A stretch of 64,000 bases of DNA from assembly GCF_000317695.1 (NCBI RefSeq), contig NC_019771.1, positions 3,104,001 to 3,168,000 on the forward strand, read 5' to 3'. This document shows, piece after piece, positions 43,622 to 53,928 of this stretch. The stretch is from Anabaena cylindrica PCC 7122. Lineage in GTDB: Bacteria; Cyanobacteriota; Cyanobacteriia; Cyanobacteriales; Nostocaceae. Below the pieces are notes generated by a model, which saw only the letters and a list, made by a program, of their open reading frames with translations, made no database searches and was not told the origin of the DNA. Every line of letters begins with the position of its first letter. Within the stretch, counting starts at the first letter, position 1. The position numbers were made by a program, and so were the translations under genes.

Positions 43622-46306
43622 TTACACTTCAGAAGATGCTTCTATTAATTTCACCGTCTTTTTCTCCACTGATACTGTAACTGATTGTTTTTTTGAGAAT
43701 GTCAGACCATGTTCACCTTTATCAATCATAATTGTGTCACCAGAAATAAAAGTATTTTCTAATAACTTGGTAGCAAGGGGGTTTTCAACTTCGCGCTGAA
43801 TTGACCTTTTTAACGGACGTGCGCCATAAACTGGATCATAACCTGCTTCTACAAGATGGTCACAGGCAGCTTGGGAGATTTCAAAGGATATTTTTTGCTC
43901 TTTTAAGAGATTTTCCACCCGTTTGAGTTGAATACGGATAATATGCCGCATTTCTGAACGGTTGAGGGTGTGGAAGAGAATCAAGTCATCAACGCGGTTC
44001 AGGAATTCGGGACGGAAGTGACTTCTTAAACCTTCCATAACTCGGTTTCGCATCATATCATACTTGCTATCATCACCAGCGACATCGAGAATATGTTCAC
44101 TACCGATGTTGCTAGTCATGACTATGACGGTATTGCGAAAATCTACAGCCCGTCCTTGGGAATCAGTAACTCTACCATCATCTAATACTTGCAGCAAAAT
44201 ATTAAATACATCGGGATGGGCTTTTTCTACTTCATCTAAAAGCACTACAGAATAAGGATGACGGCGAATTGATTCGGAAAGTTGTCCACCTTCTTCGTAG
44301 CCGATGTAACCAGGAGGCGCACCCACGAGGCGAGAAACCGAGTGTTTTTCCATATACTCGGACATATCTAACCGGACTAAAGCATCATCAGAATCAAAGA
44401 GAAATTGAGCTAAAGCGCGGGCGAGTTCGGTTTTACCCACGCCAGTTGGCCCCATAAACAGAAATGAACCAATGGGGCGCGAGGGGTCTTTCATCCCTGC
44501 ACGGGCGCGACGAATAGCCGCAGAGACGGCGGAAACGGCTTCTTCTTGACCGATGACCCGTTCATGTAAATGGCTTTCTAGTTGGAGTAATTTTTGCCGT
44601 TCTGATTCCAAAAGCCGATTTACGGGTATTCCTGTCCATTTGGCAACGATTTCGGCAATATCTGCTTCTGTGACTTGTTCCCGGAGTAGGGTTGAACCTT
44701 GATTTTTAATTGCTGAAAGTTCCGCTTCTTTGGTTTCAAGATCATGCTGTACTCCCTCCAATTTACCGTACCTCAGTATGGCAGTTTTTTCGTGGTCATA
44801 GGCGCGTTCTGCTTGTTCAATTTGTACTCTTAAAACTTCTTCTTCTTTTTTTAAAGCACTAATAGCTTCTAATAGCTGCTTTTCTCCTTGCCATTGCTCA
44901 TTAAATTTTTGCTGTTTAACCGTTAATGTGCTAATTTCTTCTTCAATCCGGTCTAAACGCTCTTTTGTTTGAGCAGTACCATTTTCTTCTCTAGTTAATG
45001 AAACTTTTTCCATTTTCAGCTGCATTAAACGTCTGTCAATGGTTTCCAATTCGGCTGGTTTGGAGGTAATCTCCATTTTCAACTTCGCTGCGGCTTCGTC
45101 TACTAAGTCAATGGCTTTATCGGGGAGAAACCTGTCAGCAATGTAACGCGCTGATAAAGTTGCGGCTGCGACTAAAGCAGAGTCAGAAATTTTCACATTG
45201 TGATGCACTTCATAACGTTCTTTTAAACCCCGCAAAATCGAAATTGTATTTTCTACGCTTGGTTGGTCTACATATACTTGTTGAAAACGGCGTTCAAGTG
45301 CAGCATCTTTTTCTATGTGTTTGCGATATTCATCTAAAGTTGTCGCACCAATACACCGCAACTCACCCCGCGCTAACATGGGTTTTAGCAAATTACCAGC
45401 ATCCATTGAGCCTTGTTGGTTAGCACCAGCACCAACTACGGTATGAAGTTCGTCAATGAAGAGAACAATTTGCCCGTTAGATTCAATAACTTCACGGAGG
45501 ACATTTTTTAAACGGTCTTCAAACTCACCTCGGTATTTTGCGCCAGCGATTAAACTACCGATGTCTAAAGATATCAATTGACGATTCTTCAAAGATTCGG
45601 GAACGTCGCCGTTGACCATTCTTTGAGCTAAAGCTTCTGCGATCGCAGTTTTACCAACGCCAGGTTCACCAATCAAAACAGGGTTATTTTTACTACGACG
45701 CGATAAAACCTGAATTACTCGGCGAATTTCATCATCTCGGCCAATCACAGGATCTAATTTTCCGGCTTTTGCCCGTTCTGTCAAATCTATTCCAAATCGT
45801 TTTAATGCTTCGTAAGGTGCATCTGTAGATTCTGGTTCTCCCACCTTTTGAGTCACCTTTTGGGTAGTGCGAACAGTTTTAACAGCAGCTTCTAACTTAA
45901 CTATATCTACATTTAAGCCTTTAAATATTTTTCTGCCAATGCGATCGTCTTCAGCTAAAGCCAGGAGTATATGTCCCTCCCCAATTTCCTCTTCTCTCAT
46001 TCTCGCTCGAATTACTTCAGCGCGATCAAGTAGCAAATCTAAATTGCGTCCTAAGTAAAGCTGATCACTTTTACCAACTTTCGGCTGACGTTGGGTATAA
46101 GCTTCTAACTGCTGTTTTAAACGGTTAGAATCAACATCCCCACGGGCTAAAATACCTGTAGCTAAACTTGTAGGTTCTTCTAAAAGAGCAATAATTAAAT
46201 GTTCGACTTCTAATTGCTGTTGTTGATAAGCACGGACTATATCCTGAGATTTAGTAATCGCTTCCCAGGCCGTATCAGTAAATTTATTAGGATCTGTAGG
46301 CTGCAT
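43622..46306 (-). CDS. clpB: ATP-dependent disaggregase ClpB
   Basis: 894 residues, full length. N-terminal Clp_N double repeat (FTDTAWEAITKSQDIVRAYQQQQLEVEHLIIALL), NBD1 with GEPGVGKT (Walker A) and LFIDELHTVVGAG, the coiled-coil middle domain (about 410-530; the ClpB hallmark), NBD2 with GPTGVGKT, LDMSEYMEKHSVSRLVGAPPGYIGYEEGG and LLDEVEKAH. No ClpP-interaction tripeptide is expected in ClpB. Works with DnaK to resolve aggregates after heat. The two-copy situation (ClpB1/ClpB2) of cyanobacteria cannot be resolved here. Confidence 0.95.
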   Translation of the reverse strand: MQPTDPNKFTDTAWEAITKSQDIVRAYQQQQLEVEHLIIALLEEPTSLATGILARGDVDSNRLKQQLEAYTQRQPKVGKSDQLYLGRNLDLLLDRAEVIRARMREEEIGEGHILLALAEDDRIGRKIFKGLNVDIVKLEAAVKTVRTTQKVTQKVGEPESTDAPYEALKRFGIDLTERAKAGKLDPVIGRDDEIRRVIQVLSRRSKNNPVLIGEPGVGKTAIAEALAQRMVNGDVPESLKNRQLISLDIGSLIAGAKYRGEFEDRLKNVLREVIESNGQIVLFIDELHTVVGAGANQQGSMDAGNLLKPMLARGELRCIGATTLDEYRKHIEKDAALERRFQQVYVDQPSVENTISILRGLKERYEVHHNVKISDSALVAAATLSARYIADRFLPDKAIDLVDEAAAKLKMEITSKPAELETIDRRLMQLKMEKVSLTREENGTAQTKERLDRIEEEISTLTVKQQKFNEQWQGEKQLLEAISALKKEEEVLRVQIEQAERAYDHEKTAILRYGKLEGVQHDLETKEAELSAIKNQGSTLLREQVTEADIAEIVAKWTGIPVNRLLESERQKLLQLESHLHERVIGQEEAVSAVSAAIRRARAGMKDPSRPIGSFLFMGPTGVGKTELARALAQFLFDSDDALVRLDMSEYMEKHSVSRLVGAPPGYIGYEEGGQLSESIRRHPYSVVLLDEVEKAHPDVFNILLQVLDDGRVTDSQGRAVDFRNTVIVMTSNIGSEHILDVAGDDSKYDMMRNRVMEGLRSHFRPEFLNRVDDLILFHTLNRSEMRHIIRIQLKRVENLLKEQKISFEISQAACDHLVEAGYDPVYGARPLKRSIQREVENPLATKLLENTFISGDTIMIDKGEHGLTFSKKQSVTVSVEKKTVKLIEASSEV

Positions 46307-46620
46307 CTGTAGAATTTTGGATTTTAGTTTAGAAATTGGGGAATGGGGAGATTTTAAGTATATAGACTAGCAAGACCTTTCGCTGTGCCTACAAACAGGG
46401 AAACAGCAGAAAACATAGTGTTGCTTCATACTACATATCCAGTTTTTTCCTAGTATCCCACTCCGCCCAAATAACGATCCAAACATAATTAGCGTATATC
46501 CGCTTATATCTTCGGTGGCAATTTGAGATTGGTAATTTAGTAATCCCCTCTTCCCTAATTTAGCTGAAGCCTGAGTGAATTGGCCTTTTTGTGCTTTACC
46601 TAAATTTTTTGATGAACAAA
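46307..46620. other. Upstream region of clpB, no gene recognised
   Basis: 314 bp of AT-rich DNA. I see no CIRCE-like inverted repeat and no open frame of note. Confidence 0.35.
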
Positions 46621-47055
46621 CTACTGTTTCACCATCTGGTTTTCTGATTCTGCTTTTTCAGTTGTTCCGTGAGTAGCCAATTGAATCAACTCGACTTTAT
46701 ACCCATCTGGATCTTCCACAAAAGCAATGACAGTAGAACCATGTTTCATAGGCCCTGGTTCCCGGACTACCTTACCACCACGATTTTTAATTCCCTCACA
46801 GGTAGCGTAAATATCATCTACTCCCAAGGCAATATGACCGTAAGCATTACCCAATTCGTACTTTTCCACGCCCCAGTTATAAGTTAATTCTAGTACGGTA
46901 TGGTCGCTTTCTTCACCATAGCCAACAAAAGCGAGGGTAAATTCTCCACCTGGATAATCTTTGCGTCGCAGTAATTTCATTCCTAGTAGTTCACAGTAAA
47001 ATTTTAATGACTCTTCTAGGTTGCCGACTCGCAGCATTGTGTGTAGTAATCGCAT
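46621..47055 (-). CDS. gloA: Lactoylglutathione lyase (glyoxalase I)
   Basis: 144 residues from ATG 47055 (an in-frame TTG six codons upstream is rejected; AAAGG lies 7-8 nt before the ATG). Two-fold VOC domain: LLHTMLRVGNLEESLKFYCELLGMKLLRRKDYPGGEFTLAFVGYGEE with metal ligands His5 and Glu in VLELTYNWG, then HIALGVDDIYATCE and VAFVEDPDGYKVELIQ. Converts the hemithioacetal of methylglyoxal and glutathione to lactoylglutathione. C-terminal tail slightly longer than the E. coli enzyme. Confidence 0.94.
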   Translation of the reverse strand: MRLLHTMLRVGNLEESLKFYCELLGMKLLRRKDYPGGEFTLAFVGYGEESDHTVLELTYNWGVEKYELGNAYGHIALGVDDIYATCEGIKNRGGKVVREPGPMKHGSTVIAFVEDPDGYKVELIQLATHGTTEKAESENQMVKQ

Positions 47056-47230
47056 ATTGATACCTTTGTTCAATTCTTATATTTTATCTCTCCTCAGCAA
47101 TTTCTACAGAAACCGCGTCTAACTCTGCTTTTAATTGCTCAATAATTGATAATTGTATTTGTAACAATGTAGCGTAAGGATTCAGAATGTTTGATATGGC
47201 AGGGAACTCTTAACAGAAGAGAAAAATATT

Positions 47231-47310
47231 CTTCTTCCTTCTTCCTTCTTCCTTCTTCCTTCTTCCTTCTTCCTTCTTTCTCCTGACTCCTGACTCCTGA
47301 CTCCTGAATT
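47231..47310. repeat. Tandem heptamers CTTCTTC/TTCCTTC and CTCCTGA
   Basis: About seven copies of a CTTCCTT-type heptamer followed by about four of CTCCTGA. The same CTCCTGA unit recurs at 22182-22193, 52562-52605 and (complement) 54381-54430. Confidence 0.8.
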
Positions 47311-47346
47311 CTTACAATGTAGCTTTGCTGTTTATATAATAAAAAT

Positions 47347-47808
47347 TCAATAATTGAGAAGACAATTATTCAGACTTTCTTCTAAAGTAAAAGGAGATTT
47401 ATTAGGAAATAGATTTAACTTAATTCCTGTTTCATTAGAGGCTTTAAGACGTGCCTTTTCGTAACAATCTGTAAAGATTTCTGCAAGTAGAGGTTGCAAA
47501 CTGGGACTATCTTCTAATAGTGTTTCAATACAAATACGTTGTTCTGTAATGGTACTGCGCCAACTTTCACTGCGTTTTTCTGGTTGATATTGCCATTTTA
47601 GCAAGTGCATTAATAACACAATTAAACGGCTTTTTAACTCCCGTTTTTCACTTCTACCCATGCTTTCGATTTCTTCAATCAGATTTTCTAAATCAATTTC
47701 TGCAAATTTTCCTGCTTTTAATTGTTTAGCTGTTGTGTCTATCCACAGATAAAAATCTTGGTCGTAAAGATTAGCGTTTGCAGTTACTTTTGTTTGGGGT
47801 GCTTTCAT
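47347..47808 (-). CDS. DUF29 family protein
   Basis: 153 residues: LYDQDFYLWIDTTAKQLKAGKFAEIDLENLIEEIESMGRSEKRELKSRLIVLLMHLLKWQYQPEKRSESWRSTI, the exact DUF29 signature. A helical family very common in cyanobacteria, of unknown function. Stand-alone gene here. Confidence 0.9.
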   Translation of the reverse strand: MKAPQTKVTANANLYDQDFYLWIDTTAKQLKAGKFAEIDLENLIEEIESMGRSEKRELKSRLIVLLMHLLKWQYQPEKRSESWRSTITEQRICIETLLEDSPSLQPLLAEIFTDCYEKARLKASNETGIKLNLFPNKSPFTLEESLNNCLLNY

Positions 47809-48000
47809 ATATTTTTAACCTCCTATTATTCTAATATAGCAGGAGTCAGAATTCAGTATTAAAACCCTTGTGTAGCATGAGTTTTATGATTAATTGATGT
47901 CTTAATCACCCTGTCCATTGCTATATAACAAATAAATTTAGATTTAGATGAAGTTGCTCTGTAGACTGCGTTATGGTGCTTTAGTTCAATTCCTGTAGCT

Positions 48001-48897
48001 CTATCCATGTATATACAAGAATGACTCTCTTGATTCCTGATTATCTCCAAATCCTTGACGAGCAAAGATTTCAATCATCTCGCTGCGGGTCAAATTATTT
48101 GCTGCGGCTAATTCGTCTAGCTTTGCCCAAGCAGTATCTGTAAGCCTGATAGACCGCAACTTTTTAGTCTCAGAACCATAATCAGCCTGAAATTTACCTC
48201 CTAGTGTGCGCTTGCGTCTGGGTGATTTATGCCTTGTTCCTGAATACTTGTCGCCATGTATATCTATTTTATTGCTGGTTATTAAATTCACTAGATTATC
48301 AATCAAGCGATCGCTCTCCATTGGTAAAATATCTTTACCATGCAGCATATTCTGAAGAATTGTGAAATGGATTAATGTACTCATAAAAATCCGTGCAGCT
48401 ACCTCTAGATCAGGTAATTGTAGTTCTGGATGGGCTTGAAAATATTGGGTAATCACCTCCAACGCAGGTTTATCTGCATTGCGGACAAATACTTGCGCTA
48501 GTGAGGGAAATCGTCCAGATTCGGCAATAATCAGCCTCACAAGATCCCGTAACTCCTGCGAAGAATTGCTACTATCTAAAATATTTTTTGCCAAGCGACG
48601 CAGCACAATCTCCGGTTCACCTTGCAGAAATCCGGGTTCAGGGTTAAAAACAGCCAAATATTTTTGCTGTGTTAATCCTTCAATCAATGCAGTGAATAAT
48701 CCTTCCTTATCCTGAAAATAGCTGTATACCGTTGTTTTCGACACCCCTGCGGCTGCTGTCACTTTATCCATTGTTGTCGCAGCATAACCATTTGCCAAAA
48801 ATTCCTGCAAAGCACCAGCCAGGATCGCATCTACTTTATCTGCTGAGAGCGATCGCTCTCCAGTACTTTTTTCTACTTCTTTACTCTTTTTTCGCAT
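48001..48897 (-). CDS. TetR-family regulator with C-terminal ribbon-helix-helix-like domain
   Basis: 298 residues. TetR HTH: DKVDAILAGALQEFLANGYAATTMDKVTAAAGVSKTTVYSYFQDKEGLFTALI (residues 20-72), then the helical ligand-binding part to about 210, a basic linker (HKSPRRKRTLGGK), and at 245-281 a segment (KKLRSIRLTDTAWAKLDELAAANNLTRSEMIEIFAR) with the strand-helix-helix pattern of CopG/RHH proteins. Such a fusion is unusual. Divergent from devBCA with a perfect palindrome between; it most likely represses that operon and itself. Confidence 0.88.
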   Translation of the reverse strand: MRKKSKEVEKSTGERSLSADKVDAILAGALQEFLANGYAATTMDKVTAAAGVSKTTVYSYFQDKEGLFTALIEGLTQQKYLAVFNPEPGFLQGEPEIVLRRLAKNILDSSNSSQELRDLVRLIIAESGRFPSLAQVFVRNADKPALEVITQYFQAHPELQLPDLEVAARIFMSTLIHFTILQNMLHGKDILPMESDRLIDNLVNLITSNKIDIHGDKYSGTRHKSPRRKRTLGGKFQADYGSETKKLRSIRLTDTAWAKLDELAAANNLTRSEMIEIFARQGFGDNQESRESFLYIHG

Positions 48898-48971
48898 ATA
48901 AGCAACCCAAATGAATAATTTCGGTGATAACTCTTGACTTATTGTAATGGACAGTTTAGTTTATTTATATC

Positions 48972-48991
48972 ACTAAACTAATTAGTTTAGT
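48972..48991. promoter_or_regulatory. Perfect 20-bp palindrome between TetR gene and devBCA (operator)
   Basis: ACTAAACTAA followed directly by TTAGTTTAGT, perfectly self-complementary, 29 bp before ATG 49021 and 75 bp from the divergent TetR gene. A further half-site CAGTTTAGTTT lies at 48952-48962. Typical size and place for a TetR operator controlling both genes. Confidence 0.7.
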
Positions 48992-49020
48992 TAGCATCTT
49001 CAATGTGAGAAGGAAACTAT

Positions 49021-50310
49021 ATGATGCGTGAACTAGCATTTAAACCCAGTCAGCGACCAATAATTATGCTGGGAACAGCGATAATTGTCGGCATTGGAGG
49101 CTTACAAGGGTACAGAATTTTACAAAATTCATCTAAAACAGCCCAGATAACTCAAGTTTCTCAAGTTAGCATACCTCAAATTAAGACTGTGACAGCATTA
49201 GGGAGACTCGAACCCAAAGGTACAGTAATTACACTTTCTGCACCTACATCTGGTCAAAGCAGCCGAGTAGAGCAACTTTTGGTCAAAGAAGGCGATCAAG
49301 TTAAAGCTGGACAAGTCATAGCCATTTTAGATAACCGTTCTCAACTCCAAGCAGCTTACCAAGAAGCACAAGCAGCAGTGAAAATTGCTCAGGTAAACTT
49401 AGAAAAAGTCCAAGCAGGGGCAAAAATAGGAGAAATAAAAGCCCAAAAAGCTGAAATTGCCAGAATACAAGCCCAAAAGCTAGGAGATGAAACAGGACAG
49501 AGAGAAACAGTAGGGAGATTAGAAGCACAATGGCAAGGCGAAACAACAGCACAACGCGCAACCATCAACAAACTACAAGCAGAACTGAAAAACGCCGAAG
49601 TAGAACTGCAAAGATATCAGCAACTTTACCAAGATGGGGCAATTTCTCAGTCATTATTCGACAGTAAACGCCTAAGCTTTGATACCATTACCCAACAATT
49701 GAGTGAAGCTAGAGCCAACCTCAATCGTATTGATAGCACGGGAAGAAAGCAAATTAGCGAAGCTAAAACTGCTCTCAGTAGAATTAATGCCACAGGTAGC
49801 GAACAAGTCATTTCTGCCCAAGCCACATTAAACCAAATAGCCGAAGTGCGTCCAGTCGATGTCACAGCAGCCAAAGCCGAAGTTAACCGTACCATAGCCG
49901 CAGCGCAACAAGCAAAGGCAAATTTAGATCAAACCTATGTGAAGTCCCCAGAAAACGGTGTAATCTTTGATGTTCATACCCGTGCCGGTGAAGTAGTGTC
50001 TAATGACGGGATAGTGGAAATTGGACAAACTAAGCAGATGTATGCAGTGGTAGAAGTTTACCAAAGTGATATTAGTAAAATCCGACCCCAACAAAAAGTA
50101 AGAATATCTAGTAATTCCTTGTCAGGAGAACTACAGGGAACAGTAGATTGGTTAGGTTGGAAGGTACAGCGGCAAAATGTGATTAATTCTGACCCCAGTG
50201 AAAATATTGATTCTAGAGTTGTTGAAGTTCATGTCCAGCTAGATCAGGAATCAAGTGATAAAGCAGCAAAATTTACTAATTTACAAGTACAGGCGGTAAT
50301 TTCATTATGA
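49021..50310 (+). CDS. devB: DevB-family ABC exporter adaptor
   Basis: HlyD-type membrane-fusion protein of the DevB family: N-terminal helix (IIMLGTAIIVGIGGLQGYRIL), lipoyl half with TALGRLEPKGTVITLSAP and LLVKEGDQVKAGQVIAILDN, a long coiled-coil hairpin (about 110-290), second half (LDQTYVKSPENGVIFDVHTRAGEVV) and beta-barrel. TALGRLEPKG is typical of DevB. A Shine-Dalgarno GAAGGA precedes ATGATG; either ATG could be used. In Anabaena DevBCA exports heterocyst glycolipids, but paralogues exist for other lipids, and the TetR control suggests a drug- or stress-induced paralogue. Confidence 0.88.
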   Translation: MMRELAFKPSQRPIIMLGTAIIVGIGGLQGYRILQNSSKTAQITQVSQVSIPQIKTVTALGRLEPKGTVITLSAPTSGQSSRVEQLLVKEGDQVKAGQVIAILDNRSQLQAAYQEAQAAVKIAQVNLEKVQAGAKIGEIKAQKAEIARIQAQKLGDETGQRETVGRLEAQWQGETTAQRATINKLQAELKNAEVELQRYQQLYQDGAISQSLFDSKRLSFDTITQQLSEARANLNRIDSTGRKQISEAKTALSRINATGSEQVISAQATLNQIAEVRPVDVTAAKAEVNRTIAAAQQAKANLDQTYVKSPENGVIFDVHTRAGEVVSNDGIVEIGQTKQMYAVVEVYQSDISKIRPQQKVRISSNSLSGELQGTVDWLGWKVQRQNVINSDPSENIDSRVVEVHVQLDQESSDKAAKFTNLQVQAVISL

Positions 50311-51488
50311 TAGGATTTATTCAAGAACTGCAAAGACGTACACCTTTGGGATGGTTGCAACTCAGCCATCATAGAAGTCGGTTGTTAGTTGCGATATCAG
50401 GTATTGCTTTTGCAGATGTGCTAATTTTTATGCAGCTTGGCTTTCAGAACGCCTTGTATGACAGCAATACCACCTTAAACCGCGCTGTGGTTGCAGACAT
50501 CATTTTAATCAGTCCGCAAAGCCGAAATATGCAAAATATGTCCACTTTTTCCCGAAGACGACTGTTTCAAGCCGCTGATGTACCCGGTGTTAAATCAGCC
50601 GAAGCCATGTATATCGGTTTAGTAACCTGGAAAAATCCCCAAACACGCCGCAAGACATCAGTGCAAGCAATTGGGTTTAATCCTGAACAACCAGCATTAA
50701 ATATTCCAGAAGTCAATACTCAATTAGATAAAATTAAATTACCCGATAATTTTCTTTTTGATCGCGGTGCAAGAGGAGATTACGATCAAGTTTTTAGTCA
50801 AATAGATGGTGGTAAAACTGTCAGCACAGAAATAGAAAAACGGACAATTAACATTAGTGGATTATTTAAATTAGGAGCATCATTTGGCGCAGATGGGACG
50901 TTAATTTCTAGTGATGAAAACTTTTTACGTATCTTTCCCAGAAGACAAGTAGGAAGTATCAATCTCGGTTTAATTTCTATTCAACCAGGATATGACGTAG
51001 AACAGGTAGCAGCCGCATTAAAATCACACCTTAAAAATAATGAAGATGTGAAAGTTCTGACTCATGCAGAATATATCCAATTTGAAGAAGATCATTGGAG
51101 AAAAGAAAGCCCTATCGGTTTTATTTTTGGCTTGGGTGTATCCATGGGATTTATTGTGGGTATCATTATTGTTTATCAAGTTCTTTCCACAGATGTTAAT
51201 GCCCATATTAAAGAATATGCTACATTTAAAGCCATGGGATATCAAAACTCGTATTTATTAGGAGTTATTTTTGAAGAAGCAATAATTTTAGCGGTCTTAG
51301 GATTCATTCCTGGATTTATAGTCCCTTTAGGAATATATAAACTAGCCAGAAACGCCACAAATCTACCCTTATATATGACATTAGCTAGAGCCTTAATAGT
51401 TCTATCCCTAACAATTATCATGTGTGCAATCTCTGGCACAATAGCTACGAGGAAATTACAATCAGCAGACCCGGCGGATATGTTTTAA
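50307..51488 (+). CDS. devC: DevC-family ABC exporter permease
   Basis: 393 residues: TPLGWLQLSHHRSRLLVAISGIAFADVLIFMQLGFQNALYDSNT is the DevC N-terminal signature, then a soluble domain and three C-terminal helices of the FtsX type (IGFIFGLGVSMGFIVGIIIVYQVL; AIILAVLGFIPGFIVPLGIY; ALIVLSLTIIMCAISGTIA). Loop YATFKAMGYQN matches the family. Overlaps devB by 4 bp (ATGA). Confidence 0.92.
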   Translation: MIGFIQELQRRTPLGWLQLSHHRSRLLVAISGIAFADVLIFMQLGFQNALYDSNTTLNRAVVADIILISPQSRNMQNMSTFSRRRLFQAADVPGVKSAEAMYIGLVTWKNPQTRRKTSVQAIGFNPEQPALNIPEVNTQLDKIKLPDNFLFDRGARGDYDQVFSQIDGGKTVSTEIEKRTINISGLFKLGASFGADGTLISSDENFLRIFPRRQVGSINLGLISIQPGYDVEQVAAALKSHLKNNEDVKVLTHAEYIQFEEDHWRKESPIGFIFGLGVSMGFIVGIIIVYQVLSTDVNAHIKEYATFKAMGYQNSYLLGVIFEEAIILAVLGFIPGFIVPLGIYKLARNATNLPLYMTLARALIVLSLTIIMCAISGTIATRKLQSADPADMF

Positions 51489-51584
51489 ATTAGGGAACAG
51501 GGAACAGGTGACAGGTGACAGAAAAAAATAAAATCTAACCTACATTACTTACTTTGCGTCTTTGTGTGAGAAAAAACATTAAAT

Positions 51585-52301
51585 ATGGAAATCATTAACT
51601 CTTCCAAACCAGTAATTAATGTCCAAAACCTTGATCATTACTTCGGAACTGGACAACTCAAAAAACAAGTTCTGTTTAATATCAACCTTACCATTAATGC
51701 AGGTGAAATAGTCATCATGACAGGGCCGTCAGGTTCAGGAAAAACCACATTATTGACCTTAGCTGGTGGGTTACGTTCTGCTCAATCAGGAAGCTTGAAA
51801 ATATTAGGTGAAGAATTATGCAAAGCTAATCCCAAACAACTCACCCAAGCGCGACGCAATAACGGTTATATCTTCCAAGCTCATAACTTACATGGTAGTT
51901 TAACAGCACTGCAAAACGTGCGGATGGGTTTAGAATTACAACCAAAAATATCAACTCAAGAAATGCTCAATCGTTCAAAAGCAATGTTAGAGGAGGTAGG
52001 ATTAGGAAAGAGAATTGATTACTACCCAGATAGTTTATCCGGTGGACAAAAACAACGAGTTGCGATCGCACGAGCATTAGTCAGTCAACCTAAAATTGTT
52101 TTAGCAGATGAACCGACAGCCGCACTGGATAAGCAATCTGGACGGGATGTGGTAGAATTAATGCAGAAATTAGCAAAAGAGAATGGTTGTACAATTTTGC
52201 TCGTTACCCACGATAACCGCATTTTAGATATAGCAGATCGCATTGTTTATATGGAAGATGGTCATCTAGTTAGGGATGGTGTAGTCGCGGTGACTGCGTA
52301 A
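51585..52301 (+). CDS. devA: DevA-family ABC exporter ATP-binding protein
   Basis: 238 residues: YFGTGQLKKQVLFNINLTINAGEIVIMTGPSGSGKTTLLTL (Walker A), IFQAHNLHGSLTALQNV, signature LSGGQKQRVAIARAL, Walker B IVLADEPTAALD, switch His in LVTHDNRI. GQLKKQ in the A-loop region is characteristic of DevA. 96 bp after devC; third gene of the operon. A TolC-like channel gene is not linked. Confidence 0.92.
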   Translation: MEIINSSKPVINVQNLDHYFGTGQLKKQVLFNINLTINAGEIVIMTGPSGSGKTTLLTLAGGLRSAQSGSLKILGEELCKANPKQLTQARRNNGYIFQAHNLHGSLTALQNVRMGLELQPKISTQEMLNRSKAMLEEVGLGKRIDYYPDSLSGGQKQRVAIARALVSQPKIVLADEPTAALDKQSGRDVVELMQKLAKENGCTILLVTHDNRILDIADRIVYMEDGHLVRDGVVAVTA

Positions 52302-52688
<387 letters not shown>

Positions 52689-53804
52689 TTACTCTTGATC
52701 ATTTCCTGTAACTTCCACTTCCTGAATATTGTTGATATCAGCAGATTCAGAAACCATCACTAATTCATTATCTAGCTGATGATTATGCCGCCATTCATCC
52801 AAAACATCTTTAACTAATACTTCTTGTATCCAAATTTTAGCGACAACAGTTAAAGGCAGTGCTAACAATAATCCTAAAAAGCCAAAGAAAGTAACAAAAA
52901 ATAACTGAGAAATTAAGGTTACTGCTGGCAACAAAGATACCTGATGTGCCATGACTACAGGGGTGATAAAATTACTCTCAGCTTGTTGAATAAAAAAGTA
53001 GAGAATTAAGACAGCAACAGGTTTCCAAGGAGAATCCAAAAGAGCGATCGCCATTGCTGGAACAACGCTCATAGTTGGCCCCAAATTAGGAATTAAATTC
53101 ATAAATCCCGCTAAAACTGCTAGTGCTAAAGCTGCCTTTACACTCAAAACTGATAAACCCACCAAGCTCATCAATCCCACCACAAATATAGCAATAAAAG
53201 CCCCTGTCACCCATCCTTCTAATGAAGTTTCACACTTAGCTAAAATTCCCTCAACTCGTCGCCGATAAAATGAAGGAAACAGCCGTATGAATACTTTTCG
53301 ATAAGCATTAGGATCGGCTAAAAACATTCCTGTTAAAACTAGCACTAAGAGAATATTTAGGACAATTACCAAAGAACCAGAAACAAAGGCAAAAGAGTTT
53401 CCCAATACTCGATTAAATAAGGGCTGTGCTTCGGAAATTAATCCGTTAAGATCGGGGATATAAGGTACTAATTGATCAGGAATGTGAGTTCTCTGTTCGT
53501 CAATCCAATCATTAATGCGTTCAAACCCTTGAGGAACTCGTAAAGTGAGTTCTTGAAATTGCTGGGCAAAGGGTGGGACAATCAGCCAGAAAAACCCAAT
53601 TACACCAGCGAAAAAGAGAGCTACTGATAGAACAACAGCAAGGACACGTTTCATCCCTAAGCTTTCCAAACGTTGAGCTAACCTATTTAAGGCAGTTGCT
53701 AAAACAACGGCAGCAAATATCAGTAACAGTACTTCTCGTAGTTGCCACAATATATATAACGATATTACTAAGGCAATTAAACCAATCCATTGACCAAGTT
53801 TCAC
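52689..53804 (-). CDS. AI-2E family transporter (membrane permease)
   Basis: 371 residues, about eight hydrophobic segments: N-terminal ILWQLREVLLLIFAAVVLATALNRLAQRLESLG and AVVLSVALFFAGVIGFFWLIVPP, then a long loop (QQFQELTLRVPQGFERIN), ALALAVLAGFMNLIPNLGPTMSVVPA and the C-terminal VVMAHQVSLLPAVTLISQLFFVTFFGFLGLLLALPLTVVAKI. This is the family of YdgG/TqsA and of some cation/proton antiporters; the substrate is not known. Start codon GTG 53804. A Glu/Asp-rich soluble tail follows. Confidence 0.9.
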   Translation of the reverse strand: MKLGQWIGLIALVISLYILWQLREVLLLIFAAVVLATALNRLAQRLESLGMKRVLAVVLSVALFFAGVIGFFWLIVPPFAQQFQELTLRVPQGFERINDWIDEQRTHIPDQLVPYIPDLNGLISEAQPLFNRVLGNSFAFVSGSLVIVLNILLVLVLTGMFLADPNAYRKVFIRLFPSFYRRRVEGILAKCETSLEGWVTGAFIAIFVVGLMSLVGLSVLSVKAALALAVLAGFMNLIPNLGPTMSVVPAMAIALLDSPWKPVAVLILYFFIQQAESNFITPVVMAHQVSLLPAVTLISQLFFVTFFGFLGLLLALPLTVVAKIWIQEVLVKDVLDEWRHNHQLDNELVMVSESADINNIQEVEVTGNDQE

Positions 53805-53928
53805 ACACTAACTCCCAAAACTTACTTTGATAAAATTTTCTAGCTATGTAGCTAGGTTAGCTGATTTTAAGAGAGTGTTTGAAAAGTGGTGGCTGAGGTA
53901 TCCAAAACTCAGATCCTCCTAAATCCTC

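Noticed and set aside
47231..47310. Possible CRISPR or VNTR coding repeat
   Set aside because: Heptamer tandem repeats of the common Nostocales type; no spacers and no frame.
47859..48074. 71-codon minus-strand frame at the end of the TetR gene
   Set aside because: It overlaps the 3' end of the TetR-RHH gene in a different frame and has no protein-like signal.
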